In this document: positions 35,176-46,976 of the stretch, one piece after another
Layout: each line of letters begins with the position of its first letter
Numbering within the stretch: position 1 is the stretch's first letter
NCBI GenBank assembly: GCA_963930645.1
Contig: OZ005652.1
Location: 356,669,602-356,733,601, forward strand
Direction: 5' to 3'
Source of the DNA: Salticus scenicus
Lineage: Eukaryota > Arthropoda > Arachnida > Araneae > Salticidae
Length of the DNA stretch: 64,000 bases
Made by a program: the position numbers and the translations under genes
The notes under the pieces: model-generated
Told to the model about the DNA's origin: nothing
Databases searched by the model: none
Seen by the model: the letters and a program-made list of their open reading frames with translations, nothing else

Positions 35176-35637
35176 CAGCCCTTAAAGTGAAATTAAAAAA
35201 AATATATATGAAAGTTTATATCTGCTCACATTATGATGGTCTTGTTATTTTTTATTGTATTTCCTTCACATTTTACTTTTGTGCAAAAATATCATCGTCC
35301 GCTTATTTTTAGATATGTGTTCTTTATTTATGTCTCCGGCTTGCGTTTCTAGTTTTATACTCTATTTAAAATAAAAAACATTTTCAATGAATTATCTAGT
35401 ACAGCACTCGCTGGGCAGCCGCACTACCACCCAAACAAAGAGCAAAATGCACAGACGAGCAAATTGTTGCGTTATACGAGGGGTGATGAGAGAAAAAGGT
35501 AACAAGGCGCAGCATTTGAAAACTACATATTCTGAAGAAATTTTGTTTCCCCAGATTGGAGACAGATTGCGCTACTTGTCATGCAGCTGGTGTGCGGGTA
35601 GGTAGTGATAGTTGCCAGACGGTTCAGGACAATTGAA

Positions 35638-36705
35638 ATGGCAAGACGCTTAGAAAATTGGTCTCGTGTGGAAGTGCGAGCCATGATTCGATTTTTATGG
35701 GTAAAGAATATCTTCGCATCTGATATTCACAGCCAGATATTGGAAGTTTATAGTGAAGAAGCAATGAGCAGACAACATGTAGTGAAATGGTGTCGCTCTT
35801 TTAAATCAGGCAGACAGGATGTCGAAAACCGCAATATGGCAGGAAGCGTCCGGCAAAGCTCTTCAACGACAGAAACCAACACGGCACGATTTGAAGAAAT
35901 GATTCAAAATGATCGACGAGTAACTCTGCGTGAAATCTCGTCAGAGCTGGGACTGAGCTACGGTAGCGTGCAGCATATTTTTTCTGATGTGTTGCGATAT
36001 TCCCAGGTGTGTACCCGCTGGGTTCCACGTGCGTTATCCTATGAGCACAAAGCTACACGAATGGTGTGTGTCTCACATTTCTTAAGCGTTACCATCCTGA
36101 CGGCCTGCACTTCATCAATCACATCGTTACAGGGGACGAAACTTGGCTTCATCATTTCGTCCCCACAAGCAAAAAAGCAACTATGGAATAGAAACACCTT
36201 GGATCACCAACGACAAAGAAATTTAAGGTTACACCCTCAGACGGTAAAGTTAGGGCAACCATATTCTGAGATTATTGTGGTGTTATTCTCATCGATTACC
36301 TGGAGCGTGGCCAGACCATCAACGCAGATCGTTATTGTGCCACTTTGACAAGGTTACGCGAAGCCATACGACGCAAACGGCCGGGCGTGTTGAGTGAAGG
36401 TGACATTCTCCTGATGCCAGATCAGATACTGCTTAAGCAACGCAGGAATTGTTGCGACGGTTCAGGTGGGAAATCTAGAGTCACCACCATACAGCCCGGA
36501 TTTGGCACCCAGTGACTATTTCCTTTTTCCGAGGTTGAAGGAGCACTTATCCGGCACATGGTTCTCTTCAGACAGTGCTGTGAAAACATCCGCCAAGGCC
36601 TGGCTCAATGAACAGGGACCTGATTTCTACCAAGACGGGTTAAACAAGTTGGTTCTGCGTTTTGATAAATGCCTAAATAGTCTTGGCGATTATGTCGAAA
36701 AGTGA
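35638..36705 (+). pseudogene. mariner transposase, frameshifted
   Basis: A mariner DD34D-type transposase relic of ~355 codons. The N-terminal part (MARRLENWSR...) has two helix-turn-helix regions, with SRQHVVKWCRSFKSGRQDVE and SELGLSYGSVQHI typical of the DNA-binding domain. After KATRMV the frame shifts; the catalytic VTGDETW is at 36126-36146. Two stops follow in that frame. The second catalytic block, normally HDNA, is not recognisable (LLMPDQ instead), and the third, SPDLAPSDYFLF, is in yet another frame near 36,487-36,522. It ends YVEK then TGA. Start at 35638 is the Met that aligns with the usual mariner N terminus; an upstream Met at 35605 is possible. Confidence 0.9.
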
Positions 36706-36769
36706 TAGGCACGTATGCCTCTTAATTCCCTTTTGTATTTCCTGTCTATTTTTAATAAATATTTCTTTA

Positions 36770-37385
36770 GGCTCATTTCAAGTGAAATCACCTAAGGCGG
36801 TTGCCCTCATGTCACAGATATTAATGAAATTTTTTTATTATAAAGTACATAGTGAAAAAGGCTTAAAATATTTTTTTTTCAGAATTTTTTAGTCGAAACT
36901 AAGAATAAGGGGTCATCTCGAAATTTTACTAAGTTTAACAAAATTGCGTCCATGAGCATGATGGTTTATAAGTTTCGAACAACCATAACACTTTTATTTA
37001 TGGACCAATTTTGTTAATTAAGGTGTCATTAGAAAGATGAAAGTGTAAACTATGAAATAAAATTATGCAAATGCTGAAAATATGTATACAAGCATTTACA
37101 AAATTGTAATAAAAGCATTTTTTAAAGGAATTTTTTTGTAAACTTCAAGAATTTTTTGCAGTAAAACCCCACATCACACCACACTAATTTTTTTTCACAT
37201 AATATAAAATGACATACTTTTTAGTATAAAAAAAATCAAGAGGGTGTTTTTTGTATTTTGTGACTAAAAAATTAAAGAAGTAAAGTAATAAAAATTTCAT
37301 TAAGTTCCGTTTAATGGCTAACTGATGTACAATAAATGAATCATACAACATGCATTCTTAACATTTTAATGATTATTGTTATTTT
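36770..37385 (+). repeat. left terminal inverted repeat (~615 bp)
   Basis: Pairs with 38,885-39,499 on the other strand. Shared landmarks are CCTAAGGCGGTTGCCCTCAT, CATGAGCATGATGG and AATGGCTAACTG (complement TTGTACACCAGTTAGCCATT). Confidence 0.88.
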
Positions 37386-37613
37386 AAGATAATTTATGAA
37401 TGGATAATATTATAGCTGAGCTGAAAAAAAAAAGCGAAATGCATGTGTTGGAATTAGTGGTACTATAAAATGTTTAGCCACAAGAGCAAACTTGCAATGT
37501 CCATATTACAATCACATATTAAGTCCAAAAGAAATGTTTACATTTGCCACAATTTATGTTCCAGGAATATACACATTTTATATTACAACTGAGGAAATAA
37601 CAAATTCATATAG

Positions 37614-38009
37614 CTGTTAGATAAACGATATGAAAATTGTTCAAATATTCCTGGGTCAAGAGTAAATCATTTCTTCCAACCATTGGATAAAAGAAGACTG
37701 CCTGTAAAGCATGTTTCATCATCTAATATATTTTTGCAAGTTTCTTTAGGACTTCAAATCAAATAATTTATCAATATAAAAGAAGAAAAAATTCTTGTAG
37801 CTATCTATGACAGTAACTGGTGGCTTGGAACAATACTGGAAGAAGATCGAATTGCAAAGATGAAATTTATGAACCTAAGTAGAACTTCCTCAGCTTATTC
37901 ATGGCCTAATCATTCTGATGTTTGTTGGGTTCCATATGAAACTATTTTAATGAATGTGCCTATCTCAAGCACAAGCACTGGTCACTTATTACTTTCAACT
38001 CAGATATAA
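37614..38009 (+). pseudogene. decayed coding segment in long-TIR element (IPGSR...CWVP type)
   Basis: A 131-codon stretch in one frame, broken once by TAA at 37764-37766, bounded by TAG 37611-37613 and ending at TAA 38007-38009. It reads NIPGSRVNHFFQPL early, and after the internal stop IYDSNWWLGTI, then KFMN, YSWPNHSDVCWVPYETIL and ISSTSTGH near the end. From memory this pattern (PGTR..H.F.P, then YD..WW.G, WP..DVCWVP...I, and a final S.TG) recurs in uncharacterised, often transposon-associated invertebrate proteins. I cannot name the family or function. Earlier coding parts are not readable. It would have been the C-terminal end of a larger protein. Confidence 0.55.
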
Positions 38010-38884
38010 TATTATCCATTCAGGAATTACTTAAAGATAATAATTTATACTTTAATAGGCAAACATGAAAATTGCTGTACACTTTTAACATATTAATTAT
38101 ACAAGTTGAGAGTTGAATGTGATACCATTCAAAAGGTATGATTAGCCAGATTTGCAGAATGCAAAAAATATTTTCGACTTTAGTTTTTCAATGAATTTAC
38201 ACCTTCTGAGATGTCCTAAACATGATTCTCTCATTGTTAGAAAATGACTATTTGTCTGCTTGTGAATGATGTGTTAAGGAAATTTTGTAGTATTTTGTAG
38301 TAGGCGGGATTTAAGTACGAGTGATAATTGGTTAGACCTTGATTTAAATTGGTGCTAATTAGCTGTTCGAATATATCACTCAACAGGTGGTACTACTACG
38401 TTGTGATTTACCCCATTTAAGTCAAGGCTATACCTCAACTTCTATAGTGTATAAATGAACTAAACATGATATATGATATGAACATTATATAATACTGCGC
38501 TGTTTTAATTTGTGTGCATATTGGTCAGCAAGTGGCTCTGCTGTGTTGGAATTTAATTCCGTTTATGAAAAGGCAATGGACTTTATCTGTGTTATGTCAT
38601 AAGAAATCTTGACATGTAACAACTATAGAGGAAAATGCAACATTATAATGTTTATATTTATATTGTAAAGGGAAATGTTCGTATTCTAATTAAATATATT
38701 TATATTGTAAAGGGAAATGTTTGTATTCTAATTAAATATTTTTATCCTATAGGGAAATTTATAGGGGAACGGAGAATTGGAAATCACATGTTGGGTATAA
38801 TTTAACTTCGAACCCAAAAAGAAGGATATTGTTCATTGCTTTACATTGCAAAAAAGTGGTCAAGTTTGAATCACTGGACAATAT

Positions 38885-39499
38885 TAATAATTGTTAAAAT
38901 GTTAAGAATGCATATTGTGTGGTTAAAAGATCATTTGTTGTACACCAGTTAGCCATTAAACAGAACTTAATGAAATTTTTATTACTTTACTTCTTTAATT
39001 TTTCAATCACAAAATACAAAAAACACCCTCTTGATTTTTTTTATATTAAAAAGTATGTCATTTTATATTATGTGAAAAAAAAATTAGTGTAGTGTAATGT
39101 GGGGTTTTACTGCAAAAAATTCTTGAAGTTTGCAAAAAAATTCCTTCAAAAAATGCTTTTATTACAACTTTGTAAATGCTTGTATACATATTTTCAGCAT
39201 TTTCATAATTTTATTTCATAGTTTATACTTTTATCTTTCTAGAGACACCAAAATTAACAAAATTGGTCCATAAATAAAAGTGTTGTGGCGGTTTGAAATT
39301 TATAAACCATCATGCTCATGGACGCCATTTTGTTAAATTTAGTAAAATTTCGAAATGACCCCTTATTCTTAGTTTTGACTAAAAAATTCTGAAAAAAATA
39401 TTTTAAGCCTTTTTCACTATGTACTTTATAATAAAAAAATTTCATTAATATCTGTGACATGAGGGCAACCGCCTTAGGTGATTTCACTTGAAATGAGCC
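38885..39499 (-). repeat. right terminal inverted repeat (~615 bp)
   Basis: Mirror of the left TIR; ends AAATGAGCC immediately before the TTTA duplication. Confidence 0.88.
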
Positions 39500-39541
39500 T
39501 TTATTCGACTTGTAACTTTTTTTTTTATCACCCTTCGTATA

Positions 39542-40571
39542 TTCGTCCTAATCATATTTATGGCGTTGAGCTTGCTGCAGAAGCACTTCTTTTCAAAAAG
39601 TATGTATTCTAAAAAAATTAGCGTGACCTTTTCTTAATGATTTTTCACGCGCTTTAAAATATAACCTTAACAAAGTTTCTAGGATGAGAACTTACCTTCT
39701 TTCTTTGAACCTAATCTTTCTTAAAATGACAAAAGTTGGTTTTTGATATTATAGCGCGTCTATTTACAAAACTTCTTAATGTATTTTAGTAAAAGTTCGA
39801 ATTTAAATTTTCTTAATGTTGCTAATAAAAATCTAAAATCTATATATATATATAAAATTCTCCTAAATTTTAAGGAAATTTAATTTCCTTAAATTTTTTT
39901 TCCTTAAAAATTTAAGGAAAATAAATTTAAGGAAAATTTTTTTTCCTTAAATTTTTCTTAAAATAGAAATTGTTAGAAGCTGTCAATTGTAGGAAGTTGT
40001 CTGTACGCACAGGGTCTTTCAAACACTTTTTATGGATTAGAGACTGATTTTTAATTCGTAGGGACTTTTTGTTGGTAGATTTGTAAGACATTTTATGAAA
40101 TTATGATTATATTAGTTTTTTCCCCTTTTTCCTAATTTCTCATTTAAGTAGGCACTTTTATCATCATTGTTGAAACGTTTTTACCTATCAGTTGAGACAG
40201 GACAAAATTAAAATTGACATCACTGAAATAGACTTGAAAATCATAACTTTTACCTTGAAAAACTCAATTCTACCACTTTTTAGCCTCAATCTTCATATAT
40301 TTAATTCTGTACAGGTGTTCAAATTTTCAGATTTTGCCTGTTTTCAAATTCTTTTAATACATATTTAAACAATATTCGTGAAACGATTGAATTTTTCTGC
40401 AATCTAAATACAAACTAAATGTTAAATGTTTTAACAATTAATTTATTGCTATGGACGTGTTCATTTGCACAAATGAAATTCGATGAATTCATGAGAAATA
40501 TAAACCTTACTGTCTTTCAAATTCCAAAAATCCATCTCCTTTTTACATTTGAATTAAAGCAAAAGAATAAA
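39542..40571. other. AT-rich spacer with TTTAAGGAAA hairpin cluster
   Basis: Between about 39,863 and 39,965 TTTAAGGAAA and its complement TTTCCTTAAA alternate several times, giving overlapping hairpins. A CAGGGTCTTTCAAACACTTTT motif near 40,009 resembles a mariner outer end and might belong to the relic that follows. No gene seen. Confidence 0.5.
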
Positions 40572-41675
40572 ATGTTTGATGGCACACTGGTAAATTGTTT
40601 AACTGAAAATATGAAGACTTTCGAAATGTTGAAGCATGTGTACGGAAGTAAAACGTTATCGAGAGCGCAAGTTTTTGAGTGGCATCGTCGTTTCAGAGAA
40701 GACAGGGAAAGTGCCGAAGACGATAAACGCTGTGGCCGTCCCGTTACTTCCTGCTCCGATGAAAACACCAAAAAGGTTTCTGGGGTGGTACGTGCGAACA
40801 GGCATTTTTTCCAAATAGCAGAATCAGTTGGGATATCAGATGCCACATGTCAGCAGATACTGACTAAGGATCTTAACATGTATAGATTGAAGATAGTATT
40901 AGAAAAAAAAATTGTATTTCTTTCTCCCATTGTTTAATGGTGTTTTCCTTTACCTAAGACTTATTTCTGTCGAGCTATCTAAATGATAGACCAGATATTT
41001 CTGCCTAAAGGTTGTCTGAGTGAGTAATGCTGACCGGTTGTTGACAATAGCTCAATTGGTAGAGCTCAATTGGTAGAGCCTTGACCTTGTAAGTCAAAGA
41101 TCCGGGGTTCGACTCCCGTTCCAGGCATTATTTTCACTCAGTCGGAAAAATAAAGTTTCATTAAATATAATTTTCTTCCAATCAGTTGATCGTGATTTTA
41201 ATTTTTTAAAAAAAATTATAGATTGGTTCAACACATCGTTCCCCGAATGGTAAACGAAGACTAAAAGGCAATTCGAAAGTAAATGGCGGGAGACTTAATC
41301 TCGGCTGTTGACAAAGGTCCTTACCAACTTGGCGGAATTGTTACTGGAGACGAGAAATGGTGTTTTTTGTATGACCCGCAATCCAATAGAGCATCGGTAA
41401 CGTGGAAATCACCACAATCTCTACGGAAGCAGGAATTCCGCCAAGATCGCGGAAAAGTCATGCTACATGTATTTTCGATATCCAGGAAATTGTGCATCTG
41501 GAATTTATCCGTAAAGGACGCACTATGAACAAAGAACTCTACGTCGAAATCCTGCGTCGTTTCCGTAAGTCGATATGGAAGAAGAGACCAAAAATGTGGG
41601 CAGAGTAGTGATGGGTGCTGTAGCATGACAACGCTCCGGCTCACCGATCCGTACTCGTCAATGACTTTCTTGCGA
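40572..41675 (+). pseudogene. second mariner transposase relic, interrupted
   Basis: N-terminal part (to ~40,885): helix-turn-helix region with TFEMLKHVYG, LSRAQVFEWHRRF, EDDKRCGRPVTS and ILTKDLNMYR. The match resumes at about 41,232 with HIVPRMV and continues with the first catalytic block VTGDEKW (41340-41360), then after a frameshift the second block HDNAPAHRSVLVNDFLA from 41624. The part for the third Asp is missing: a CT microsatellite starts near 41,680. The ~345-bp gap between the parts is an insertion that contains a tRNA-like sequence. Typical mariner by HTH and VTGDE/HDNAPAH motifs; inactive. Confidence 0.85.
41048..41127 (+). tRNA. tRNA-like sequence, anticodon TGT, 5' acceptor strand lost
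   Basis: It contains TAGCTCAATTGGTAGAGC (box A), with 14 bases of it (TCAATTGGTAGAGC) repeated in tandem. An anticodon arm TTGAC-CTTGTAA-GTCAA follows (anticodon TGT, Thr; 41088-41090), then a T arm with GGGGTTCGACTCCC (box B) and a 3' strand TTCCAGGCA. The matching 5' acceptor strand GCCTGGA is absent, so it is probably a pseudogene or a SINE head. The body also resembles tRNA-Lys, where one change in the loop would give TTT. It lies in an insertion inside a mariner relic. Confidence 0.6.
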
Positions 41676-42012
41676 TATGAATTTCTCTCTCTCTCTCTCT
41701 CTCTCTACATATATATATATATATATGTGAGAACAATGAGAAAAATTTTAAGTATGAGAAAAATTTTAACAATGAGAAAAATTGTAAGTATGTTTAACGA
41801 TTATTATATAAGTATGGCTTCCCTTTTACAGTTGTAAATATTCAATTTCTTTAAATTGGAAAAAAAAAAAAAAAAAAACATTAAATGATTTGATATATGA
41901 GCTCAACAAAGACAGATGGCACACATTTTATTTTAAAAAAGCTGGAATATATAATCAAAAAATAGCCGGAAAATGTCCTTAAAGTGTCCACTACTGATGC
42001 GTTAACCCTAAT
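41676..42012. repeat. CT and AT microsatellites, AT spacer
   Basis: (CT)n at about 41,684-41,706 then (AT)n to about 41,727, and GAGAAAAATTTTAA-type short repeats (41,740-41,790). An A tract near 41,861-41,878. No gene. Confidence 0.75.
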
Positions 42013-42162
42013 TTTGTTTTCTTAAATAAATTCTTGTCGAATCCTGTTCATAGTCAGTCTGAAAATAGGATTCGACAAGGATTTATTTAGCAAAACTGTA
42101 TTAATCGAACATTTTTTATATAGGAATTTTTGCTAGTATTCGGACACTTTTGTTATCGACTG
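42013..42162. mobile_element. truncated copy of the 2.7-kb-site foldback MITE
   Basis: The right half and centre of the 2,675-2,887 element: AATTCTTGTCGAATCCTGTT at the centre and TTATCGACTG at the end, followed by TA. The outer left arm is replaced by unrelated sequence. Confidence 0.8.
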
Positions 42163-42540
42163 TAAAAAGAAAGGAAATAAAATGCAAAAATTTCGCATGA
42201 GTTTGCTAGTAACTTTAATTGCTTAAATTTATAATCTGATGCTTACGTCACGTGCAAATGACAATAAAAAAGATCACTGAAAAAAAAAAAAAGAAATGGT
42301 AACTGCTTTAACTAATCATTTAAAAATATAAAATTAAAATTATACGTTAGTCTTAATGAAAATATCGTTCGTGGTGAATAGTTTAGAACGCCGGTTTAGG
42401 CAAGAATTTAAATTTACGATTGAAATTGAGAAATACAGCTTCTTTTAACTTTTTTTCTTTAAGAAAAAAAGGAATTGGTCTGTGAAGACATAAGAGGTTT
42501 TCGCGTGGGAAGAAAATATAATGACGCCAAAGCTGGTATT

Positions 42541-42680
42541 ATCCATCGCCAAACTCGCCAAATTTTGTCGTCAAATAACGAATTTCGTCGCTAAATCCAA
42601 AATTTCTTCGTCAACTATTAAATTTCGCCGCCAAATCACACATTTCATTGCTAAGTCTCAAATTTTGTCCCAAAATCTCG
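42541..42680. repeat. 20-bp tandem repeat, about 7 units
   Basis: Consecutive 20-base units start at 42541, 42561, 42581, 42601, 42621, 42641 and 42661, with a core like AATTTCGTCGCCAAATCNNA. Units differ by substitutions, not length. Two codon-aligned 60-bp groups give a visible amino-acid repeat (KFCRQITNF and KFRRQITHF), though I do not regard it as a gene. The sequence near 63,875-63,945, on the other strand, carries related GTCGCCAAA units. Confidence 0.85.
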
Positions 42681-42699
42681 TCAAATCATACAATTTAAT

Positions 42700-44916
42700 A
42701 AATTCGTAACAATTAACATTTGAATTTAGTGGTGCCCAAATGGTCCAATGTTAACTAATGTCAATGTTATAATTGCAAGTTGAAATTGTAATTTCATACA
42801 ACGTAAAGGAATCTACCTTTGCCTTTAAGCTTTCCGAAAAGGGATTTTTTTTAACAGTGGCACTACAAAAGATAAACCCCGTAAAAGTACGGGAAAAACT
42901 GTTAGCTGTGGTACCAGTATTTCTCCGTCAAAAATACGACACAAAACTGTACTTTTTATGGAAAACCTGTGTGATTTACAGAATTTCCTCGTAAAATATA
43001 TATCATTGATACAAGTTTAAGATTTTAAATTGTACTTGTTGGTTTGCAGTTTTTTCCTGTTGAAATTTAGAGGATTTTCCATTAAAATCTACAAGTATTT
43101 TTTGCAGTGTAAGATCTATACCCCAAAACAGAATCAAATCCAGAAATTATTAATTGAAGACATGAATGCTAATAATTCAGCCCACAGATAAGCAGTTTTT
43201 CGAAAGATGCCTGACTTTTTTTCGTGCAGTAGCCTTAAGCTTGAAGCTTACAATAATTAAAATTTACATACAACTTTTTACGTAGTTATTATGCACTGTA
43301 AACATTTCTGAACAGGTAGAAGGGATTATTAAAAGAGCCATCATTAGTTTTCGTGATTAAAACTATTGCTAGATTAAAAATCGTGAATAAGAGCTAGTTG
43401 TTTGCAAAAAATATGTTGTCAAAAAACAAAAATTATGAATCGTATTATCGTTACCAAAAATCGTTAATACTATTGGTAAGATCTAATCAACGTAAGTGAA
43501 ATCTGCAATTTAAACAAAATTTTCAGTAAAGAGAGCGAGGCATATTTCATTAGTAAATGATTAAAAAAAAAAAAAAAAAAGTGTTATACAATTAAACTTT
43601 AATAAAAAATCTTCTAGTTTACATTAAAAGAGATGAAGAAGCTGCGATTTGAATAGAAATTTAGAAATTTGACAGTTCAATACTAGCAACTAATTATGTG
43701 GTCCAGATTATTCCATATTCGTAATATTTTAGCGTGATGATTAACAGGGATTAACAGGGAGGAGGTGCCGCTCACCACTGCAGTAGTGGCGTCGAGCGCT
43801 TCTAGCTATGCTAGGCTCCTCCTCCGGATAGCATGATTAGAAAAGATCACATGAAATATGATTGCCGTCCTCAGTCAACGCATTATTCAAACCTCTTTAA
43901 AAATGTTATGGCCTAAAAATTTTTATTGGTATATACAGGGAATCAGCAATACCATGCAGTAATAAAGAATGTGGATATGTGATCTCATTGAGAATCTAAT
44001 TGTTTTATAACATTTAATGTTATTTTTATCCAAAAAAACGAATGTGATTTTTTGGCATATGTTTAGTCCAGTAATACGATGCAGTAGTAACGGGGAATCC
44101 TTTGAATTTTTTAACTTATTTATTATGCAATTTCTTTAATAGATGACTTTTTGCCTGAGGGTGATGACATTATCGAAAAAGAAAAAAAATTGATTCACCA
44201 AGCTAGCAATATGGATTATTAGTTCCAAGGAAATTTACGTTCGTGAACGTTATTTATATGGCCTTTAAATAACCTGACATCATTCTTATTGAGATTATAT
44301 AGAATTTACTTGAAGGGACAAAAAAAAAAAAAAAAAAAAAAAAAAACGATAATACGGGTCTTTCTTCAAAAATTGAACAGTTAGGTAAATCTTTATGTTT
44401 TTTCATAGAAATTTAATTGCATGCTTATCTGAATATATCATTTTTTTTTCTGTTTAACTGCCTTTTACCATGTAAATAAAAATGTCAGAAAAGCTATCTA
44501 ATAAATGTATTCATTTATGTTAATTTATTTTTTAATAATATTTTAGCAAATATGAAATTTTTTCTTTGATTTTCTATGCAAAACTTATTTCTTTTTAAAG
44601 CTGACAAATTTTCTTGGCAACTTTATCATAATTCCATTTTACTGAAAGAAAGCAAACAAAAATAATAATTAATTAACGAGCTTGTTATCTTCTTTAAAAG
44701 GCACAAAATATTTCTTAAGTGTCTACATAAGATAGTTTGAAAGATCATCAAATAAAATTTCATTTTCTTTTATTATTTTCCATGAAAAATCCAGGATAAA
44801 AAATAAATAAATAAATAAATAAATAAATAAAAATAGCCAGAATTTTAATGAATTATTAAAATAAATTGTATAAAAGGTTTATCAGTTTATGCTTGTAAAA
44901 CTTGAGAAAATTGTAC

Positions 44917-44949
<33 letters not shown>

Positions 44950-46851
44950 GTAATATAGATAAAAATTTCTATATAATGTATTATTTTCCAAAGCTTTGCT
45001 TAAAATACGACAACAAATAGTTATTTATGAAAAAATAAACATTTGTTAGTATTTCATTAACTATTTTTATATATATTTTAATAACATTTGAAATTTAAGC
45101 TGCATGACTACTCTGTTAAAAAAATGGCATTAGTTTGAACCAAAACTTGGTACTGAAGTAGCTGCAACCACCCAATGGTTTAACCTTTTGGCATGATCTG
45201 GTAATTTTAAGTTGAACCAAATATTGGTATTATGTTTTAAATGAGAAAAAATAAATAAAAACATTCTAACATGGCGGGAATCGAACTGAAGACCTTCCTG
45301 TCTCTCTATATTCTAAAAATTTGGCTCTGAGCCAAACTCATGATGCTAAATCTGTGGGCTTCGTTGATTTTGATAAAAGGGGTTAAAATTTCTAGTGTCT
45401 TTTATTGACCCATGGGAGAGTTGTAGCACAAAATTTGCACTTTACTCTATGTTTTACACCACGCTCTTTAATTTAAGCATGGTTTGATTTAAAAAAGAAT
45501 TTTACTGATTCATGCTTCCTGGACTGTATAATAGTTTTCTCTCTTCGTAAAAAAGATATACATCAATAAACTTTCTCATAGTAACATCTGGTTAGTGATC
45601 AGTTGAATAAAGAACTCTTTTTTCTTGTAATGAATGTTGGTTTTGATTGACATAATCGTACGCGATCTCCACTTCATAGATGTTACTTTCATTCTTCGGC
45701 TTAGAGCAGGTGATTTTCAACGTGCTAGCACCAACTCATGAATACAAAGGCAATTACAACCGAAACACTTTCCTTGTGAGTGGATGTATGGTAGCTCCAA
45801 ATTTTGGTGCAACTTAAATTCGATTGCAAGAAGTAGGAAACTTAAATATGAGGTTGAAACATATTATGATACTGCATATATAATAACTTCAAATTTGAAC
45901 TGCAATTTTAAACAGTTTTCAATGTTATTTTTAACAAATGTGATATTAATAACAACTGGTAATAGTTGTCTGCACTTTTATAATGCTGCGATGTTACGCA
46001 TGATATCACGTAAAAAATAGCAAATGACGATTGATTTGCCTAAAAGTTTTCAATATTGTGTTGTATGCGTAGTGTTGAGATATTCGCTACATTTTTCAGA
46101 TTCTTTAGTTACAAGCATCATGGTTTATCTTTCGCGAAACTGATTTATAGATTTCCAAAAATTTATCTGGAAATTAAATTCATTCTCGTTATGCAATGAT
46201 AATGCGATATCGACACTTTATAATAGGATATTCATTATTAAAAATAAGAAGTTGTTACAGAGATAATCAGTATTTCCAAACTTAGTTCCATTTCGATAAA
46301 GTATTGCGAATGATAATCTTCAGAATTAATAATTCTGAAATACAACTAATTAATATTACGTAAACGTATTAAGAATTGGATAATATTATTACATGATTGT
46401 TACTATTAAGTAATCTTTATTTAGGTTTTTAGTTTTCATTTTTTTTTTTTTTTTTTTTTTTTTAATCTAAGCTTCCACTAAATATATAAATATGCATAAG
46501 TATTGACAATGAGGAAAATAAAAACATAGATTTTTGGGTATTCTAAGACGGTTTTTTTTAAATTAAAATACTGTTTAATGAGAAATATTAATTTTATTCT
46601 ATAATTTTTTGAATTTTTTTATCCTTATGGTCTCAAATATTTCCCCTTTATTTAATTATTATATTTCCATCTTAATTAAGGCAACATTAAGTTTAAAATC
46701 GGTTATTATACTTGAGTATATTATTTACAAATTTATAGGAAATATACATATATGTAGTATGGCAAAGTATCTAGGAGTGGATTCAATGAATATAAAAAAA
46801 TTCCAAATTAACACACTTACTGATACACAGACAAAACGTAGACGCACAGGA

Positions 46852-46885
<34 letters not shown>

Positions 46886-46976
46886 TAAGGGTGAATAACA
46901 GCAGATATAGAATAATAAGATGTAGTTGATTCCACGGTTCAAAACTTGTCAAGTTGCTTAATACATCAGTAGATTA
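42700..46976. other. AT-rich spacer, no gene seen
   Basis: Over 4 kb without a recognisable frame. A G+C-rich hairpin-prone patch lies at about 43,738-43,833 (GAGGAGGTGCCGCTC ... CTCCTCCTC, with CCACTGCAGTAGTGG inside). There are A/T tracts near 43,561-43,580, 44,320-44,346, 44,921-44,949 and 46,440-46,463, and (AAAT)n near 44,800-44,831. Confidence 0.5.
45262..45345 (-). ncRNA. possible tRNA-derived fragment
   Basis: On the minus strand GGTCTTCAGTTCGATTCCCG matches a T arm/box B with its CGCCATG end. A GGCTCAGAGCC block upstream could be a decayed D arm. No cloverleaf can be completed. It may be a SINE remnant. Confidence 0.25.

Larger units (their letters stand above)
36770..39499. mobile_element. 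long-TIR DNA element, 2.73 kb, unknown superfamily
   Basis: The ends are inverted repeats of about 615 bp each (36,770-37,385 and 38,885-39,499). They begin GGCTCATTTCAAGTGAAATC and end with its complement. A 4-bp target duplication, TTTA, is at 36766-36769 and 39500-39503. It lies in the 3' non-coding part of a mariner. The arms diverge by a modest number of substitutions and small indels. The interior (about 1.5 kb) contains a decayed coding segment at 37614-38009. TSD length 4 and long TIRs occur in several superfamilies (for example Sola, Chapaev); I cannot choose. Confidence 0.88.
35475..39539 (+). mobile_element. mariner element split by a nested long-TIR element
   Basis: Left end TACGAGGGGTGATGAGAG and right end ATCACCCTTCGTA are inverted repeats, flanked by TA at 35473-35474 and 39540-39541. 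Removing the nested insertion (36,770-39,499) and one TTTA copy leaves about 1.33 kb, the usual mariner size. It encodes a decayed transposase (35638-36705). The right end lies about 36 bases beyond the nested element. Confidence 0.9.

Noticed and set aside
43738..43833. G+C-rich hairpin considered as a ribozyme or snRNA
   Set aside because: No hammerhead core, Sm site or other diagnostic sequence was seen.
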